Shown: positions 10,281 through 39,600 of the stretch, piece by piece
Position numbering within the stretch: position 1 is the stretch's first letter
Layout: the number at the start of each line of letters is the position of its first letter
From: Chrysomallon squamiferum
Lineage: Eukaryota > Mollusca > Gastropoda > Neomphalida > Peltospiridae
Assembly (NCBI GenBank): GCA_012295275.1
Contig: CM022673.1
Location: 20,917,913 to 20,970,412 of the forward strand
DNA length: 52,500 nt
Direction: 5' to 3'
Program-made: the position numbers and the translations under genes
The notes under the pieces: generated by a model
What the model saw: only the letters and a program-made list of their open reading frames with translations
What the model was told of the DNA's origin: nothing
The model's database searches: none

Positions 10281-12526
10281 CTAACCAATTATATGACTGG
10301 CTTCAACATAAACAATTACTCCATCGCTCTCTCTAGATAATCTATCAACTGCTGTTACAGCGTACTTTCCAGAATCAGTCGGCGTAAAGCTGAGTGTTGA
10401 TCGGTTCATGACTTTGATCAAATTCCAGGAGTCGGCTAGAAATTTGTAAATGGCCCACGACCTCGTTTTACCTGTTGCGTCTGTTTGCCATGTAATTCTT
10501 CCCGATGAGACGACAACGCCTGTCGGTTGTTCTGGTGATGATGTTGTTAACCAAGGCATAACTGGTGTCAAGGCAGGTGCAGTGTACAGTTCTGTTTTAA
10601 ACATGTCAGAAATGCCTTTGCTATTGTCTCTGAAATATTTTGCGCTGAAGAAAACATCGCCAAGACTTAGTTCGCCTGATCGTTTTCTAGACTCTGTAAC
10701 TTGTCTCTTGATTTCTTCCAGTGGCCAGTGCTTGTGAACAACATTACCAGCATAACTGCCAGCATAAAAGTGATGTTTGTGACTGTTCTGTTGCAACCAC
10801 CAGTCCATGAGATGTGTGAAGCTTTGTTGTGGTGGATCGATTTTCCAGTATAGCTGAGGCGTCATGTAGTCAACCCATCCTTCGTTAAACCATTTCCGAC
10901 TGTCAGCGTATTGGGCCGAATAGGATGAAAGACCGTGTATTCCTGCAGGAACGCCAGATTTCCAAATACCAAATGGACTGAGGCCAAATTTCACGTGCTT
11001 TTTAGTAGCTTTAATTCCAGTGTATAATCGATGAATTAAGTCATCAACATTCTTCCTTCGCCAATCAGATCTGGACAAATGGCCGCCACTGTTGACGTAA
11101 GCATGATATGTAGTCGAATCTGGGAAATCATGTCCTGATATCGGATAAGGATAAAAGTAATCGTCCATGTGAACCCCATCGATATCGTAGCGTTTAACGA
11201 CATCCATAATGACATTGTAGCATTCATCCTGGACTTCTTTTGCACCAGGATCCATCCACAGATTGTGACCGTAAGCATGTGCATGTTGAGGAAACTTCAC
11301 TGCCATGTGATTTGGTGCTAGTCCATGTCTGGAAGTGCTGCCAGAGCGAGCTCGGTATGGATTGTACCAAGTGTGTACTTCTATGTTTCGTTTGTGTGAC
11401 TCTTCTATCACAAAATGCAGAGGATCGTAAAATGGCGACGGGGCTTTGCCTTGTGTACCTGTGAGATATTCACTCCATGGTTCAATCGACGACTGATACA
11501 TTGCATCTCCAACAGAACGAACCTAAAAGATAAAATTTAAAATATCTCTGTTATGGATCTCTTTCTGAATACTGAGTGCCTAAAGCTAATACATTTCAAG
11601 GATGGAGTATTTATATCGCATACGAAAAGACTTTCTTTTGAAATAAATATAAAGTTATTTTTTTGTTTTGCAACCATTAATTTATATCAACCTATTGAAA
11701 AAGTATTAACTTTGTTTGTGTACACTTTTTGTTATTTCTCACCCATTTGTTTACAGCTGCAATATTTTAAATTTCAGGAATTATGTTTCAAAAACACCAT
11801 GAATAATTTACCAGGTAAACAGAAAACATATCATAATAGTCTTCATCAAGCTTTAATAAATGAGACATCAACCTAGAAATCTGAATAATTTTTCATTACA
11901 TTTTCTCCTCTAACTTGCAGTAAACATTCTTACCTGAAAAACAATTGCATTGAAATTGAGCTCTTGCAGTTTATCCAGTAGTGATACTAGTTCATGTTTT
12001 TGACGGCTCGGGGAATGATGTCTGGATAAAGGCCAGTCAATATTGGCCACTGTAGCAATCCACACAGCTCTGAATTCTCTAGCTGGCCAGTCGTTTCCGC
12101 CTGTCTTCACAGTCTCTGCATAAAATAATTTAAAATCCCACTAATAATAAACACTACATTTAAAACTAAATAAATTAGCTCTTGAGGATCTACTCCTTAA
12201 GATATCGGCATGGAAACTTTTAAAGTTCAAATAATATCTTAATATGCTAATTTATAATCTTATAAATTGCGAGGAGAGAGATGAATGTAAGTTTATGATA
12301 TAATTCAGGTTATAGAGGTGTTGCTAGAAACTATTGTCTTCTTCTTTTATAGAAAAGTATGTTTCTTTTTAAAATATATATATTCAAATTTGTAATATTT
12401 TTATTGCGACTTAAATATTCTTAATGTTGTTCTGCCTTAATAATTATATAGCTAGCTCTGATACAAATTTACGTACTTACCAGCTGTTATAACGGTCAAA
12501 ATCCCACACAGATAAAATAAAATCAT
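10281..12526 (-). CDS. Secreted GHL10 (DUF187/YngK-like) glycoside hydrolase-like protein
   Basis: Three exons (12526-12481, 12115-11934, 11522-10281) with in-frame GT-AG junctions give 489 residues. Exon 1 encodes a signal peptide (MILFYLCGILTVITA). Residues ~24-375 match the GHL10 barrel: FRAVWIATVANIDWP near the start, HTWYNPYRAR at ~127-136, LWMDPGAKEV at ~164, the acidic DGVHMDDYFYPYP at ~191-203, FGLSPFGIW, and YMTPQLYWKI. The C-terminal ~85 residues look like an Ig/FN3-type module ending YAVTAVDRLSRESD, close to the tail typical of bacterial homologues. In bacteria the family includes YngK and E. coli DigH (YddW), reported to act on denuded peptidoglycan. A secreted animal copy could hydrolyse bacterial glycans, but that is inference. 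Introns and the eukaryotic setting argue against contamination. Its 3' end faces the kelch-b561 gene, with stop codons 382 bases apart. Confidence 0.87.
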
Positions 12527-29843
<17,317 letters not shown>

Positions 29844-30188
29844 ATTGAAGAAGAAAAAAATTGTATTTCTGAACTAAATGGAGCACAATCTTTGAGAAAT
29901 ATCAAATGAAATAATCTTTAAATCTCAACATTGTTGTAATGAAAACTCTATGAAATTCGATTTTATCTCGATGAAATTGTTTTAATAATTCACATAATTT
30001 CCTCAAAAGCTAATGTTATCAGAGAATCAATTTATTTTTAAATGTGTGAAAGTAAATTGGTTGAAAATGAATTTTGAAAAGAAGTTCTGATAAAAAAAAC
30101 TTTTGAATTTTATTTTGTGAGATAACATTATAGTATTTTTCAGAATAATTATTTAGATAAAATTATAACCTGTCATTAAAAAAATAAT

Positions 30189-30198
30189 AATAAATAAA
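30189..30198 (+). terminator. Candidate CTR9 poly(A) signals
   Basis: Overlapping AATAAA hexamers about 350 bases after the TGA at 29843. Further AATAAA copies occur near 30246, 30362 and 30378, so the true cleavage site cannot be fixed from sequence. Confidence 0.35.
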
Positions 30199-30399
30199 TG
30201 AAGGTAAGTACTGGTTCTTTTACTCAGTGAAGGCTGTTGGAGTTGAAAATAAATTTTTGTTTCCTGAATTAAATGCTGTTTTGAGAAGTGACATGAAGAG
30301 TTTTAAATATATTCTGTTATATCTTGCATGTATAATTTATCACAGAATACAAAACTCACTGAATAAAATGTTTTGAAAATAAACTGTGAATTCTGTATT

Positions 30400-31859
30400 A
30401 GTGTTTATTATATGTTAAGAATTTGAGACTTTTAAATGTTTTTGTTTTCTGTTGGGGGTTTTTCTCATGTTATATGATTTTTTTTTAAATCATTTTTTGT
30501 CTTTATACATTCCAATATTTTGTAGATGCATGTCAATAAATTATTGAATGTTTGAGAAGCATTTTTGGACCATTTTTATTATTTAAGAAAAACGGCATTG
30601 TCGCAAATCGGTATCGGAGTCTATAAAATAATTCAATTTGGCATATTGGACCATTATTATTTTTTTATTTCATTTTTTATTTTTTTAAAGAAAAGGAAAA
30701 AAACGATTATTTGAATCTTGTCTAATTCATAATGGATAAAATACAATGCGGTATATAATGCATTACTTTCAACAATTTTAAAGCAAAATTTAAATAATTA
30801 ATTTTCCTTATTTATTACATCTATGTGAAAAGCCAACATTCATTTACGCTGGCGCACGTTTGTGCGTTTTTGTTGCGGACATTTTTGCCTGTGATAAATT
30901 AATAGAAAGCGATCAATCCGTAAAAGAAAAATTGCCTTCAGGATTTTGAAAAACGAGGACATTATGTTGCATACAAATTTAACCTTTATTTATTTATTTA
31001 TTGTTTTAAATTTTCAACAAACAGGATAAACAATTGGGTGATGCAATGAAAAAAAATAAAGAATAAGCAAAATAATTTCTAAATACAACCAGAAAACGTA
31101 ATTATTTTTTTCCCCACAATTTCCTTACATTTTATTCGTCTTTATAGGTGTGAAGTTGTTAAGTTCTGTGGTTGTTCTACGAAGACAAAAAAAAAAAAAT
31201 AGCTGACGAGCATTTATTATCTTAATAAACAGGTTATTATTAACGCGATTTTAATAATAATAATAATAATTAAATAAAAGTTTTTGTTGTTTGTTGTTTG
31301 TATAGATTGTTTTAAGTCTGGGCATAGCAGATATTTAGAAAACAGGTGAGAGTAGAATGTTTTAAAATTCAAATCACACATATGCATAAATTATACATAC
31401 ATATACACATTCTTTTAGTTCGTCTCTCCCTCTCTCACTGATTGAAAATTTCTTTCAAGATACTCAGTTGCTTTCAACTGTTTAAATTCACGCACGGATT
31501 CATCACACACATACATACATACATACATAACTGCAGGTTATGTAATCTAGTAATTTTAATATGAATTACATATCACTCTTGTTTTATGTTACCTATAAAC
31601 ACAGTATCGGCCAATTAAATTATCATTGAACGTTCTGTGGCCATATACACTTTCATTGTCCTGCGACATCTTTTTACAGATCTTTGGTAATAATAGTTTA
31701 GAATATCCTTCGAGTTAGGAAACTTTACTAAAATTATTAAATGATTTAAGTATAACATTGTATTAAGTGACTTTGTATTATTATTTCACATGAAATATAA
31801 TGATCTGCATTATGAATATGAATTAATAGTGATTTTTTTTTTTTTTTTATCTATCTACA

Positions 31860-31910
<51 letters not shown>

Positions 31911-32640
31911 CAAATTAAAAGACATTAAATGCGGATTATCTTCAGTAATTAATAAAACGTATAATAAATTTAACCACAGGCACAACTAAAACCCGAGAGT
32001 TATGAATATAAATTAATTGTGACTCTCTCTCTCTCTCTCTCTATTAAATAGGTTTTTTTTATTTACAAGAAATTAAATGCGGATTGTCTTCAGTAATTAG
32101 AAAAACGTATCAGAAATATACCACAGGCACGATTAAAACCTTTACATTTTTCTGCTATTTTCAGTAATACAAAAACTACGTTAATCTTATTTTCATGTAG
32201 ATCAATTTATACGAAGCTTATGCACGGGTCAATTTATGCGGGAGATCTATTCGTAATACAAGTTGTGGTTATCTTTAATTTATTTCGTCTGCGACTTTAT
32301 GCATGCATATAAAAACATCTCGCTTTTTTGTCACGAGAGGCAACATCAAATGCAGCACCGGAATTAAAAATATATATATAGATACAAAGAACTTTTTTTA
32401 ATTTTTTTTATTAGCTGTTAAACACTCGAAATGGGTTAACCTATCAGCGGCCAAGAAAATTTGTAAAAGGGAATTCCCCCAATTTATATCTGCCAATCAG
32501 TAAAAATGCAACGTGGAGACCTGAAATGATTTGTAAACTTCAAGAAGTAAATGTTAATGTATCAATGATATTATATATATATAAAACAGTAATTCCAAGT
32601 GTCTAATAAGTAATTGTTAAAAGTATAAATGTCTCCAATA
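30400..32640. other. Intergenic region between CTR9 and TRAF6, left part
   Basis: No coding exon recognised. It contains a small inverted repeat CGCAC-GTTT-GTGCG (30853-30866), (ATT)n at 31861-31909, and a diverged tandem duplication at 31811-32140 described separately. Confidence 0.6.
31811..32140. repeat. Diverged tandem duplication with exchanged internal simple repeats
   Basis: Copy 1 (about 31811-31992) and copy 2 (about 32001-32140) share TATGAATAT.AATTAAT.GTGA at their left ends, and TTAAATGCGGATT.TCTTCAG, AAAACGTAT and CCACAGGCAC at their right. The middle differs: poly-T plus (ATT)n in copy 1, (CT)n plus poly-T in copy 2. The offset is 190 bases on the left side and 148 on the right. 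Confidence 0.75.
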
Positions 32641-32649
32641 ACATTAGCT

Positions 32650-32760
32650 CACGTGTTCATGTTCGAACTTTTTCAGTATTCACGGTGATTGGTCTACTTC
32701 CGGGTTGATTGAGGAAGATAACTGAAAAGCACCTGACTGTTAATTTAACGAAAAGAACAA
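32650..32760 (+). promoter_or_regulatory. Candidate TRAF6 promoter and non-coding first exon
   Basis: A less AT-rich island has an inverted CCAAT box (GATTGG, 32687-32692) directly followed by an ETS/GABP-type site ACTTCCGGG (32696-32704). It also has a CACGTG-like ACGTGT and the palindrome GTTCGAAC upstream. Possible donors follow near 32760. The first TRAF6 coding exon begins at an acceptor (36579), so a non-coding exon upstream is required. Assignment to TRAF6 is inferred from position and strand only. Confidence 0.35.
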
Positions 32761-35238
32761 GGGTATATAATTATTATCAAATATAACACTGATAGTGTGT
32801 TTTTGAGCGCATATATGTATATAAAGGTGGGCTAATTTTTTCAAAAATATAACAGTCAAATAGTTATGAAGCACCTGAATTATGAATACGTGTACCACTT
32901 TAACGAATTGATTATTGCACAATGTTGGATTTTAAATCGAAGAAATTTTGTTTTAAACTATGTATATCATTATACTTTTATAGGTGAATGTATAAATGTA
33001 ATTATTCTTTTCTTCTTCTCTTTTTCAAAATTTATTTTTATTTATTTTGAACACTTTTATTTATTATGTTACTGTTCATACCTAAATCAAAGGCAAAATT
33101 AATTATTTCCAAAGAAATGGACGAATATTATATACGGTGATATCTTGTTATCCTTAATATCAAATTTTTTATAATCCTCATTATGTACAGTTATGTATGT
33201 CATTAAATATTTGAACTTTAAATTTTGAGAACACAGTTTAATAAAATGTCTGGGGGTTATGTCTGACAGGAAATTATCCGTAGTACCCCATCTAAAATAT
33301 GTTAAAAACAAGGCCCTTAAAGGCTCTCAATATTTTAAAAGCTATTGCTCACATCGGTCATATTATTTGACCCATTAATGCTAAAGAAGGATTATTCATC
33401 TCAGTGTGAACACTGTCATTGTATTCTGATTGTGTGCCATATTTTGATGGAGTGCAGTCATCTTAGGTAGATCTGAAAGATATATTTAATGTGATGAAAT
33501 CATTTCAATTCCATCCCAAACTTGTTTTAAACATTACAGAACTTAACCATAAAGTTTAATTGAAATAAACTGTGATAGTTTTTGCACAGCTCTTTACACT
33601 GTGTTTTGACTAATTTAGAATTTTTATGTATAAAGTAAATACTATTTTGTTACATTTACCTTTTTTGGACACCCAAAAGCCAATATGTTTTTCATGCTGG
33701 GATCTTGTTAAACATTCATTCATTTATTCATTCAAAACATTAATTTCCTATTATTTTAAAAAAATGATTATTTTAATATTTAAATTATATTTCATTAATT
33801 GCTTAATTTTGCTTTGCTAGCTTTTCAATTTTACTTTAGTATAAATAAAACTTAACCATTTTCAGACAAAAATAAGTTTTAACCCCCCCAAAAAAAAAGA
33901 AGAATAAAAAGCAGTTCAAAAAAATAAACAAAGCCAGTAACTAATCTAAACTAAGCAAATGGGTAGGTTACAGTATTCAGAAAAATTCTTTCATAGAATT
34001 CAAATAGTTGATTTGAATATGTGATTTATTCTTTGTTTACTTTTAATGATGTTTAAAATAATATGCTTTTCAAAGACAAATATCCATGAATATTGTAATA
34101 GAAATACTGTTAAAAAGCATAATAATAAAACAAAAAAATAAAGAAAAAAATTAGTTTTTTGATTACTATATTGGTCAGTGTATCATTCATTCCTTTGTTA
34201 ATTTATTCCTTTTTTTTTTTATTTCGTTCATTTGTTCATTCATTCTAACCTATCTTTTCTTATCTAAAACATACTTGTGAAGTATAACATTTGTAAGCAG
34301 GAAGTCTGTTTAGGTTTATGCAGGATGTAGAGTGCCCAGGCAGACCAGGAAGGTGAAATCTTGTTTGGTATTTATCTGCTAAAATGTTCTGGTGAGTTAA
34401 AATTGTCTAAATTCATGGTTTAATCATTCTTTAAAGTGTATATATATTTATTAGTAGGCATGTGTTGTTGTTTTTTATGTGAATGTGTGTATGTATATTT
34501 GTTTGCATGTATCATTGTATGTGTTTTTGTGCAGGTATTCAGTTATTTATGCATATGTGTGTATATATACATACATACATATATACATATACATATTTGT
34601 GCATATGTGTAGATGTATGTATAAACACACATATTATTATTGTTGTTGTTGTTATTTCACTATCACTTTTATAATTAAATATCCCTCCTTAACTTGTCCT
34701 GCCCCAATCAGTGATCGCTTACTGTTTATGAAGTGCCTTGGTTGCTATTTTGCTCTGAGGGAAAATAGATGGCTGATAACAATGTAGCTTGAAGAACTGC
34801 TGTCATGGATTTCCACTCTTGTGACATTATTTTTAAAATAGAAATACAAAATATGTTAAAATGTATTTTAAAACAAACAGTCATTCACTATACTATTTTA
34901 TTTACAAAATTTAGATACCATAATCTGTCTGTCTATCTGCGAGACACTCCTTTAACATGACACTCAGCAGGTAACAATAATGTACATCCTGGTTTTTTAA
35001 TTCTATGTTAAATTGTATGGAAATAGTAGATGTTATGTATAATGTTGTTCATATATTTTACACAAAGAAGATTGTGTTTTGTCTTGACTTGTAATGACAC
35101 ATCCTGTTTGGTTTGATGTATTGAGTGCACTGATGTTTTAGATAGGTTTTCTTACATTTGAGTGAGATTGTATACATGTATCAATTTGAATGATTTTGTA
35201 TGTATTTTTATATTCATACATTTCAGGAAGTATTAATA

Positions 35239-35284
<46 letters not shown>

Positions 35285-35939
35285 GGTGAATAAGTGTATA
35301 TTTGCATCTATATGATTCATGTTTTTCTAAAATAATGTGTTTGTTTTTAGTGTACATATATATATATATGTGTGTGAGATATTGTTTATATGTTAGTAGC
35401 TGCATTTTTAAAAATTTTTTATATATATATATATATATATAATTTTATGGTCTGTTATAGTTAATTACTGTTCACATTCTCCATGTATTTTTAATGGTCG
35501 GACGAAATGCATGTTAACATTTAACACTGATTCAGACTTGTGTATATAAATAGATAGGTTATAGCTATTACTGTACAAAATGGGTATAAATAGATTGGTT
35601 ATAGCTATATTTAGAAATATCCATTGTAATTAAAACACTTGAAAAATTTATATATTTTAGCATGAGGTTTAATATAATAACTATCAATGTCATAGAACTG
35701 ACCCATGTCTTACCTTTTTAAATATTTGCTGTTTACAAATGATTCTATATGTAATATTTAAATTATCTGTTACGTCAAGTAAGGTTTTATATAGCTTCGA
35801 ACAACCTTTTGTCTTCTCTGAATTTCTCTTTCTTCCTTTCTCTCACTCTTTTTAATGAAAGCCATTCAAGCATGTCCATGAGACACACCTTATTTTTTCC
35901 TTTCTCTCTTCTTTTTTTTTATTTTATTATTATTATTAT

Positions 35940-35974
<35 letters not shown>

Positions 35975-36579
35975 CAATTTAAAAAAAAACCAGATTTTGT
36001 ATGTGCTCAGACTGGAACTGTTTAGGCTACTTTGAATACAATTTATATACTTTTTATATTCTAAGAAATAAAGCATTACCAAATTACTATACAAAACCTG
36101 TTTAATTACTTAGTGCATTTTATTTTGCCTTTAAAAAGAAATTCATTTATTCATTTTATGTGATGCAAATGCTACACAGAAAATGGTCTTGGTAGTATTT
36201 CTAGACACGATAAACTGAATACTCTATTTATAAATATTCATGTTTGAAGTCATGAATTTTTAGGTAAGGAAGTAGGAAACAATTACAAACAGGTGTTGAA
36301 TATGCACCATTTTATTTGTTTGAATATTAATATTAAAATCTAGTTTTAACATGGAGTGAGTCTCTAATTGTTCAGTTACCAAAATAAGTATACAAGAGGA
36401 ATAGTATATTTTATTCGTCAAGTTTAAAAGTGATTTTAAATCTGTTGTTTAATAAGATAATGTTTTTAATTTTTTCTTCTTTTTTTTAAGATTTTTAATT
36501 TCAAAAGTGCCTGTTTTAAAGATTTGTTCCTGTTGTTATTATGTTGTGCACTAATTCTTTCTTTCTTTTTAAATTCCAG
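32761..36579. other. Presumed first TRAF6 intron, repeat-rich
   Basis: No coding exon recognised. It contains TG/TA/TATG-rich sequence at 34450-34660, (TG)n at 35241-35281, (TA)n at 35420-35440, and a long T-rich tract at about 35910-35974. The acceptor TTTTTAAATTCCAG ends at 36579. Confidence 0.55.
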
Positions 36580-36670
36580 CCTGATGTTGACAAAAATTAA
36601 TCAGTGTCATGGTCATAAAGGTCAGAGGTCATGACCTGTTGCATCCAAGGTCACACTTTCTGTGGGGATC

Positions 36671-39600
36671 ATGGCTGAGCAAGAACGTCATGATGGCAGC
36701 TTTGTGAACCCTGTTTTCCCAAGTCTGGGGGAAAGTTTCTCTTCTGGGGAGGAATATTTGTATCAGGAAAAAGCTGAAGGTTATGACTATGAATTTGAAC
36801 CTGTTCCAGACTCCAAATATGAATGTGCCATTTGTTTATTTATCCTCCGAGACCCCCAGCAGACAAAATGTGGTCACAGGTTTTGTCAGCGGTGTATCAT
36901 GAAATGGTTTAGGTACGTTTAAATTGTCTGCTTGATTTAAAATACTCTTGGGGAAAAAAAAATATTTATAGATTTTCGCTATAGTATATTATGAAGCAGT
37001 TATATTAATTTGATTTATCTGAGAAAATTTTGGATAAGTTAGGAAAAGATAACATTATTTGAAGTCATAAGTTAGTGAAAGAAATAAACAATGAGTGATA
37101 TATTTGGAATTTATTTTCTTGTGTACCCATAGGCTACTTTAGCCAAAAGTATAATATTTTAATGTTTTTTTTAAATCTATTATTATAATTTATGATACTG
37201 CTAATTTAAACATGATTGGAAATGTAGAAGTTATGTTTCCAGTATGTAGAATTTTTAATTTGGTGCCTCAGACTGGATTACCAGAGCTTAACTATACAGT
37301 CATAATGAAAACAATTTTTTAGACAGAATATACTGTATTTAAATTGAATTTAGAAGATTTAATAAGTAAGTCGCAGATTAAGACAAACCGCTCAGTCAAA
37401 TAATTCACAAGCTCGAGAGAACATATATTAAATTACTTTTTGAAAGCTGATTTAAAAAAATTAATGTAATATAATGGTTACAATTATTTTACATTTTACT
37501 AGACTTCTTTTGGTATTCAAAATTTAACAGTGATTTAGATAATGTGAACATTTTACAGTGTAAACAAATAGCATAGGTCCTAATATTTCCATATAATTGT
37601 TTTTGTGTGAGATAGTTAAATAATATTTTTCTTTTTCATTACATCATTTCATGCAAGGAAACGCCCACATCCACAAATCAACATCCACTATATTATATAT
37701 AATGTATTTACAGCTATAATACACTTTCAGTAAACAGTTACTTGAGAAATCAGAGAACATGTATTCAAAATGTCTTGTATTTCCAAACAGTTTTTCATTA
37801 ATGGTTTTAGTAAATGGGTTTTAGTTAACTTCTCATCATTAATTTTATTTTCTTCAAAAATCCGCAATTTGTCAACTATTTGTCTCTTTTTCCTTCTTTT
37901 TCTCTCCATTTCTTCATGTTTCTCTCTCCATTTCTTCATGTTTCTCCCCTCTTTCCACATCTTTCTTCTGATTTTTCTCAGTCTTTCTCTCTCTCTCGCT
38001 CTCTCTTTCCCTCTGTCTCTTTCCCTCTCCCTTTCCCTCTCTCTTTCCCTCTCTCTCTTTCTTCTCACACACACACTCATTTTTTCTTGTTTGAATTGTT
38101 GGTTTGACAGTATGAAGTACTTCCCTGTTGTTGACCCTCTCTCTCCAGGTAATGTTATTGTCATGCAACAATGGTCACTGATATTATTATAACTTTTTTT
38201 TTTAATTTATGAACATTGCCTGTAAATTATGAATCAAAAGAAGCTATTGTTTTTACATTATGTAAATAAATGAAACTATGTAGTTCATAAATGGCCATAT
38301 TTTTAAACCTGATAAATTTAGATAAAAATGTGTCGCCTTGATTATGAAGGAAAATCTTTAAGTTGCTTTTTGACTTCCTTGTTCTGATGACCCGAATAAA
38401 CATCTAGGTGTTCAGTTACTGGGTTTAAATAACAAAAACAGTTCAAAAGTATTTCATAAGCACAGGTAAGTTGGTTACAAGAAAATCAGCATTCATATTT
38501 ATTGAAGTTAAGTTTTTAATAATATTAAATTGTAGACTACTTAATAATAAACAAATTAGCTTTCTATATATATATATTATAATTGAACAATGTTTTTATT
38601 TATAGACTTAAAGAGGCATGATAAGCTCAGGATCAGTATTCCACATTACTCTTACTGAGTAATTTCCAGTTCCAACATGCTGAATTGTAGATCATTGATT
38701 ATTGTTTTTTATTAATATTTTTTGCTATTGTTTAACTCATTATTTCCTAATTACCAGAAATTCCTTTTATGTTGATGTTACTGAACTGATGTTTTTAATT
38801 CAGGGAATCTGAATGGAGGTGTCCTGTTGATAATGAACCACTAGAAGAAACAGACTTGTTTCCAGATAACTTTGCTAAAAGAGAAATCCTCAACTTCAGA
38901 CTGCGATGTCCCAATAACAAACAAGGCTGTGATAATTTAATTGTTCTCCGAGATATCCAGGTGATTGTTGGATATATATTTTACACACACATACATGCAC
39001 ACATACACTTACTTTATGTATGCACTGACATCATAGAAATTCAAAATCTTTATTTTGTATACAAGAAAAATTTAAGAGAAATCCTATTCTGCAGTAATAT
39101 AGTTAAAATTTCATACATTTACTGAAATATATAGTAAATGATTTCACATTAAACACCCTTTATTTTATTTTTTTTTTTAATTTCAGAATCATTTAAACTT
39201 GTGTCCATTTGCTTTTGTACCATGTCCAAATAAGTGTTCAGATATTCTCATTCGACGTGACCTGCCAAATCACATACAGTTCAAGTGTTCTCGCCGACAG
39301 ATTACCTGTCCTAACTGTCAACTGACAATCACTGCTGATGACACTGAGGTATTTAATGTCATTTGTTTAAATTTGTATCACACCTAAGATACATCACATA
39401 AACACACACATACCTACAAACTCCAAACCCTGACTCCACATTCAACCCCCAGGTGCATGTTAAAAAACCCACACATCTTCACAGTTACTGACACACATGC
39501 ACAACCACATATACAAGCACATATCCCATTGTAAAAAATACATACAAGCATGGTTCAAACTGTAAATAAATAAAACATTATGTTTCAGAATCACCAGAGA

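Noticed and set aside
10281-12526. GHL10 gene as bacterial contamination
   Set aside because: It has two frame-keeping GT-AG introns, a eukaryotic-type signal exon, AT-rich flanks like the rest of the window, and lies between clear animal genes on one continuous sequence.
32655-32670. Possible tRNA B-box (GTTCGAAC)
   Set aside because: No cloverleaf arms or A-box at the right spacing; it is simply a short palindrome.
37727-38192. Arg/Glu-rich and Ser/Leu-rich frames in a TRAF6 intron
   Set aside because: Created by a CT-rich low-complexity tract.
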